13,195 nucleotides of DNA, from NCBI GenBank assembly GCA_902791885.1, contig CADAXO010000030.1, forward strand, positions 1-13,195, read 5' to 3'. Made by a program: the position numbers and the translations under genes. Position 1 is the first letter of the stretch. Every line of letters begins with the position of its first letter. Under the pieces are notes generated by a model. That model ran no database searches. It was given only the letters and a program-made list of their open reading frames with translations, and had not been told where the DNA came from. Shown here piece after piece: positions 11,981 to 13,195 of the stretch. Source of the DNA: Oscillospiraceae bacterium (GTDB lineage: Bacteria; Bacillota_A; Clostridia; Saccharofermentanales; Saccharofermentanaceae).

Positions 11981-13195
11981 ATGCCGATGATAACAATCAA
12001 AGATCTTACGTTCGGGTACGACGGTTCTGATGAACTTCTGTTTCATAACGTAAATCTCACTTTAGACACAACATGGAAACTCGCGCTGTCAGGCCGCAAC
12101 GGCCGCGGCAAGAGTACGTTCTTCAAGATTCTTAAAGGTGAGCTTCAGTATTCGGGCTCTATAACCGGAGTTCCGCCTGTCGTCGAATTTCCTATGGATG
12201 AGCTGCCCGATAACGAGGAGTGGAAAGTCCGTAAGGAATTGAATCTCATGGGTGCCGATCCCGATATAATGTGGCGCCCGTTGGAGACTTTGTCGGGAGG
12301 CGAGAGGACCAAGCTCATGCTCGCTAACCTGTTCTCTTCCGATGGTGTGTTCCCATTGATCGACGAGCCCACGAACCATCTCGACAGAATTGGCCGTGAA
12401 GCCGTTGCATCTTATCTTTCTTCGAAGGAAGGCTTCATACTGATCTCGCACGACCGCGCGTTTCTGGATCAGTGTACCGATCACACTCTCGTCATCACGA
12501 GAAGCGGAGTAGAACTTGTCTCCGCGAAGTTCTCCACCTGGTGGGAGAATAACGAGCAGCGTCAGGAATCCGAGAAGGCCCGCAACGATCAGCTCAAGAA
12601 GGAGATGGGCTCCATCGAGGCTGCCATGAAGAAGAATGCGCAGTGGTCGTCAAAGGCTGAGGCGAGCAAGAGCCGTAATAATCCAAAAGGCCAGGAAGAT
12701 CATTTAAGAAGAGCTTTCGAGGCCAAGAAGGCAAGCAAGCTCATGAGCCTTTCGAAGAATCTCGAGAACAGAAACGAGAAGAAACTTGCGGAGAAGCAGG
12801 CTCTTCTTAAAGACTTCGAGCGCGAGCAGACTCTTAAGATCACGGGCAGCACGCACCACGACAAGACTCCGGTCATCCTTAAGGATGTGTCGGTCTTAAG
12901 GTACGGCGAAGTGATCGCTTCGGACATCGATCTTACGGTCGAACAGGGGAAGAAGATCTCCTTGCAGGGGGCAAACGGCTGCGGCAAGAGCACACTGATC
13001 AAGTATCTGGCGGGCGTTTCTGAAGAAGAGGGGATAACCGCGGAGGGCTACATCCACATCGCGAAGGGGCTCAAGATCTCGTATGTCGGTCAGGATACGT
13101 CTTCTCTTAAGGGCTCTTTGTACGACATCTGCGCTGACAGGGGCGCCGACAGAACTCAGTTCTCCACGATCCTGGTCAAGATGGGCTTCACCGGC
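11981..13195 (+). CDS. Lsa-like ABC-F ribosome-protection ATPase (3' end cut off)
   Basis: The first 405 codons are present; Lsa proteins are about 490-500 residues, so roughly the last fifth is outside the window. It is a soluble twin-ABC protein without membrane helices. Domain 1 has Walker A GRNGRGKST (38-46), signature LSGGERTK (104-111) and Walker B with LIDEPTNHLD (E129 catalytic). A charged linker (about 195-290) contains the KKNAQWSSKAEASK stretch. Domain 2 has Walker A GANGCGKST (330-338). The opening ITIKDLTFGYD, TTWKLALSGRNGRGKST and FPLIDEPTNHLD closely resemble Lsa(A). The family enters the ribosomal E site and dislodges lincosamides, streptogramin A and pleuromutilins. GAGGAGG (11967-11973) precedes the ATG by 7 bases. 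The leader and attenuator upstream support an inducible resistance role; a housekeeping ABC-F is less likely. Confidence 0.9.
   Translation, partial: MPMITIKDLTFGYDGSDELLFHNVNLTLDTTWKLALSGRNGRGKSTFFKILKGELQYSGSITGVPPVVEFPMDELPDNEEWKVRKELNLMGADPDIMWRPLETLSGGERTKLMLANLFSSDGVFPLIDEPTNHLDRIGREAVASYLSSKEGFILISHDRAFLDQCTDHTLVITRSGVELVSAKFSTWWENNEQRQESEKARNDQLKKEMGSIEAAMKKNAQWSSKAEASKSRNNPKGQEDHLRRAFEAKKASKLMSLSKNLENRNEKKLAEKQALLKDFEREQTLKITGSTHHDKTPVILKDVSVLRYGEVIASDIDLTVEQGKKISLQGANGCGKSTLIKYLAGVSEEEGITAEGYIHIAKGLKISYVGQDTSSLKGSLYDICADRGADRTQFSTILVKMGFTG

Overview
The window looks like a chromosomal stretch from an anaerobic Firmicute of the class Clostridia, probably a gut or rumen type related to Lachnospiraceae or Oscillospiraceae. 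The evidence is strong AGGAGG-type ribosome binding sites throughout, a choline/cell-wall-binding repeat protein, a CelC-like GH5 glucanase, LytTR regulators and an Lsa-like ABC-F protein. There is no rRNA, tRNA, transposase, phage gene or CRISPR array. The species cannot be fixed from this sequence.

Left part (1-1623): the 3' end of a secreted cell-wall-binding-repeat protein, closed by a strong intrinsic terminator. The terminator lies in a degenerate tandem duplication with a ~60 bp period. Next comes a convergent minus-strand gene for an exported DUF4214 protein with its own terminator. A 248 bp divergent intergenic region with direct and inverted repeats separates it from the next operon.

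Middle (1624-4431): an overlapping three-gene operon encodes a LytTR DNA-binding regulator, a four-helix DUF3021 membrane protein (the pair resembles the LytTR regulator/inhibitor systems of streptococci) and a CPBP intramembrane glutamic protease. A cytoplasmic CelC-like GH5 endoglucanase follows. Both the GH5 gene and the next gene have a perfect 10 bp hairpin that buries the ribosome binding site just before the ATG.

Peptide-related cluster (4432-11764): five tightly packed same-strand genes encode an M13 (neprilysin/PepO-like) zinc metallopeptidase lipoprotein, a 10-helix FtsX-type ABC permease, its MacB/LolD-type ATPase, a LytTR response regulator and a GHKL histidine kinase of the AgrC/VirS type. 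A plausible reading is a module that senses, cleaves and expels (or resists) extracellular peptides. No precursor peptide gene is visible, and the role is inference.

Right edge (11751-13195): a separate transcription unit with a promoter inside the end of the kinase gene, two tiny coupled leader ORFs (MRKTIC and MLILLRG, joined at TGATG), a terminator with competing upstream pairings, and then the first 405 codons of an Lsa-like ABC-F ribosome-protection protein. This looks like an antibiotic-inducible attenuator controlling resistance to lincosamides, streptogramin A and pleuromutilins. It is the most interesting regulatory element in the window.
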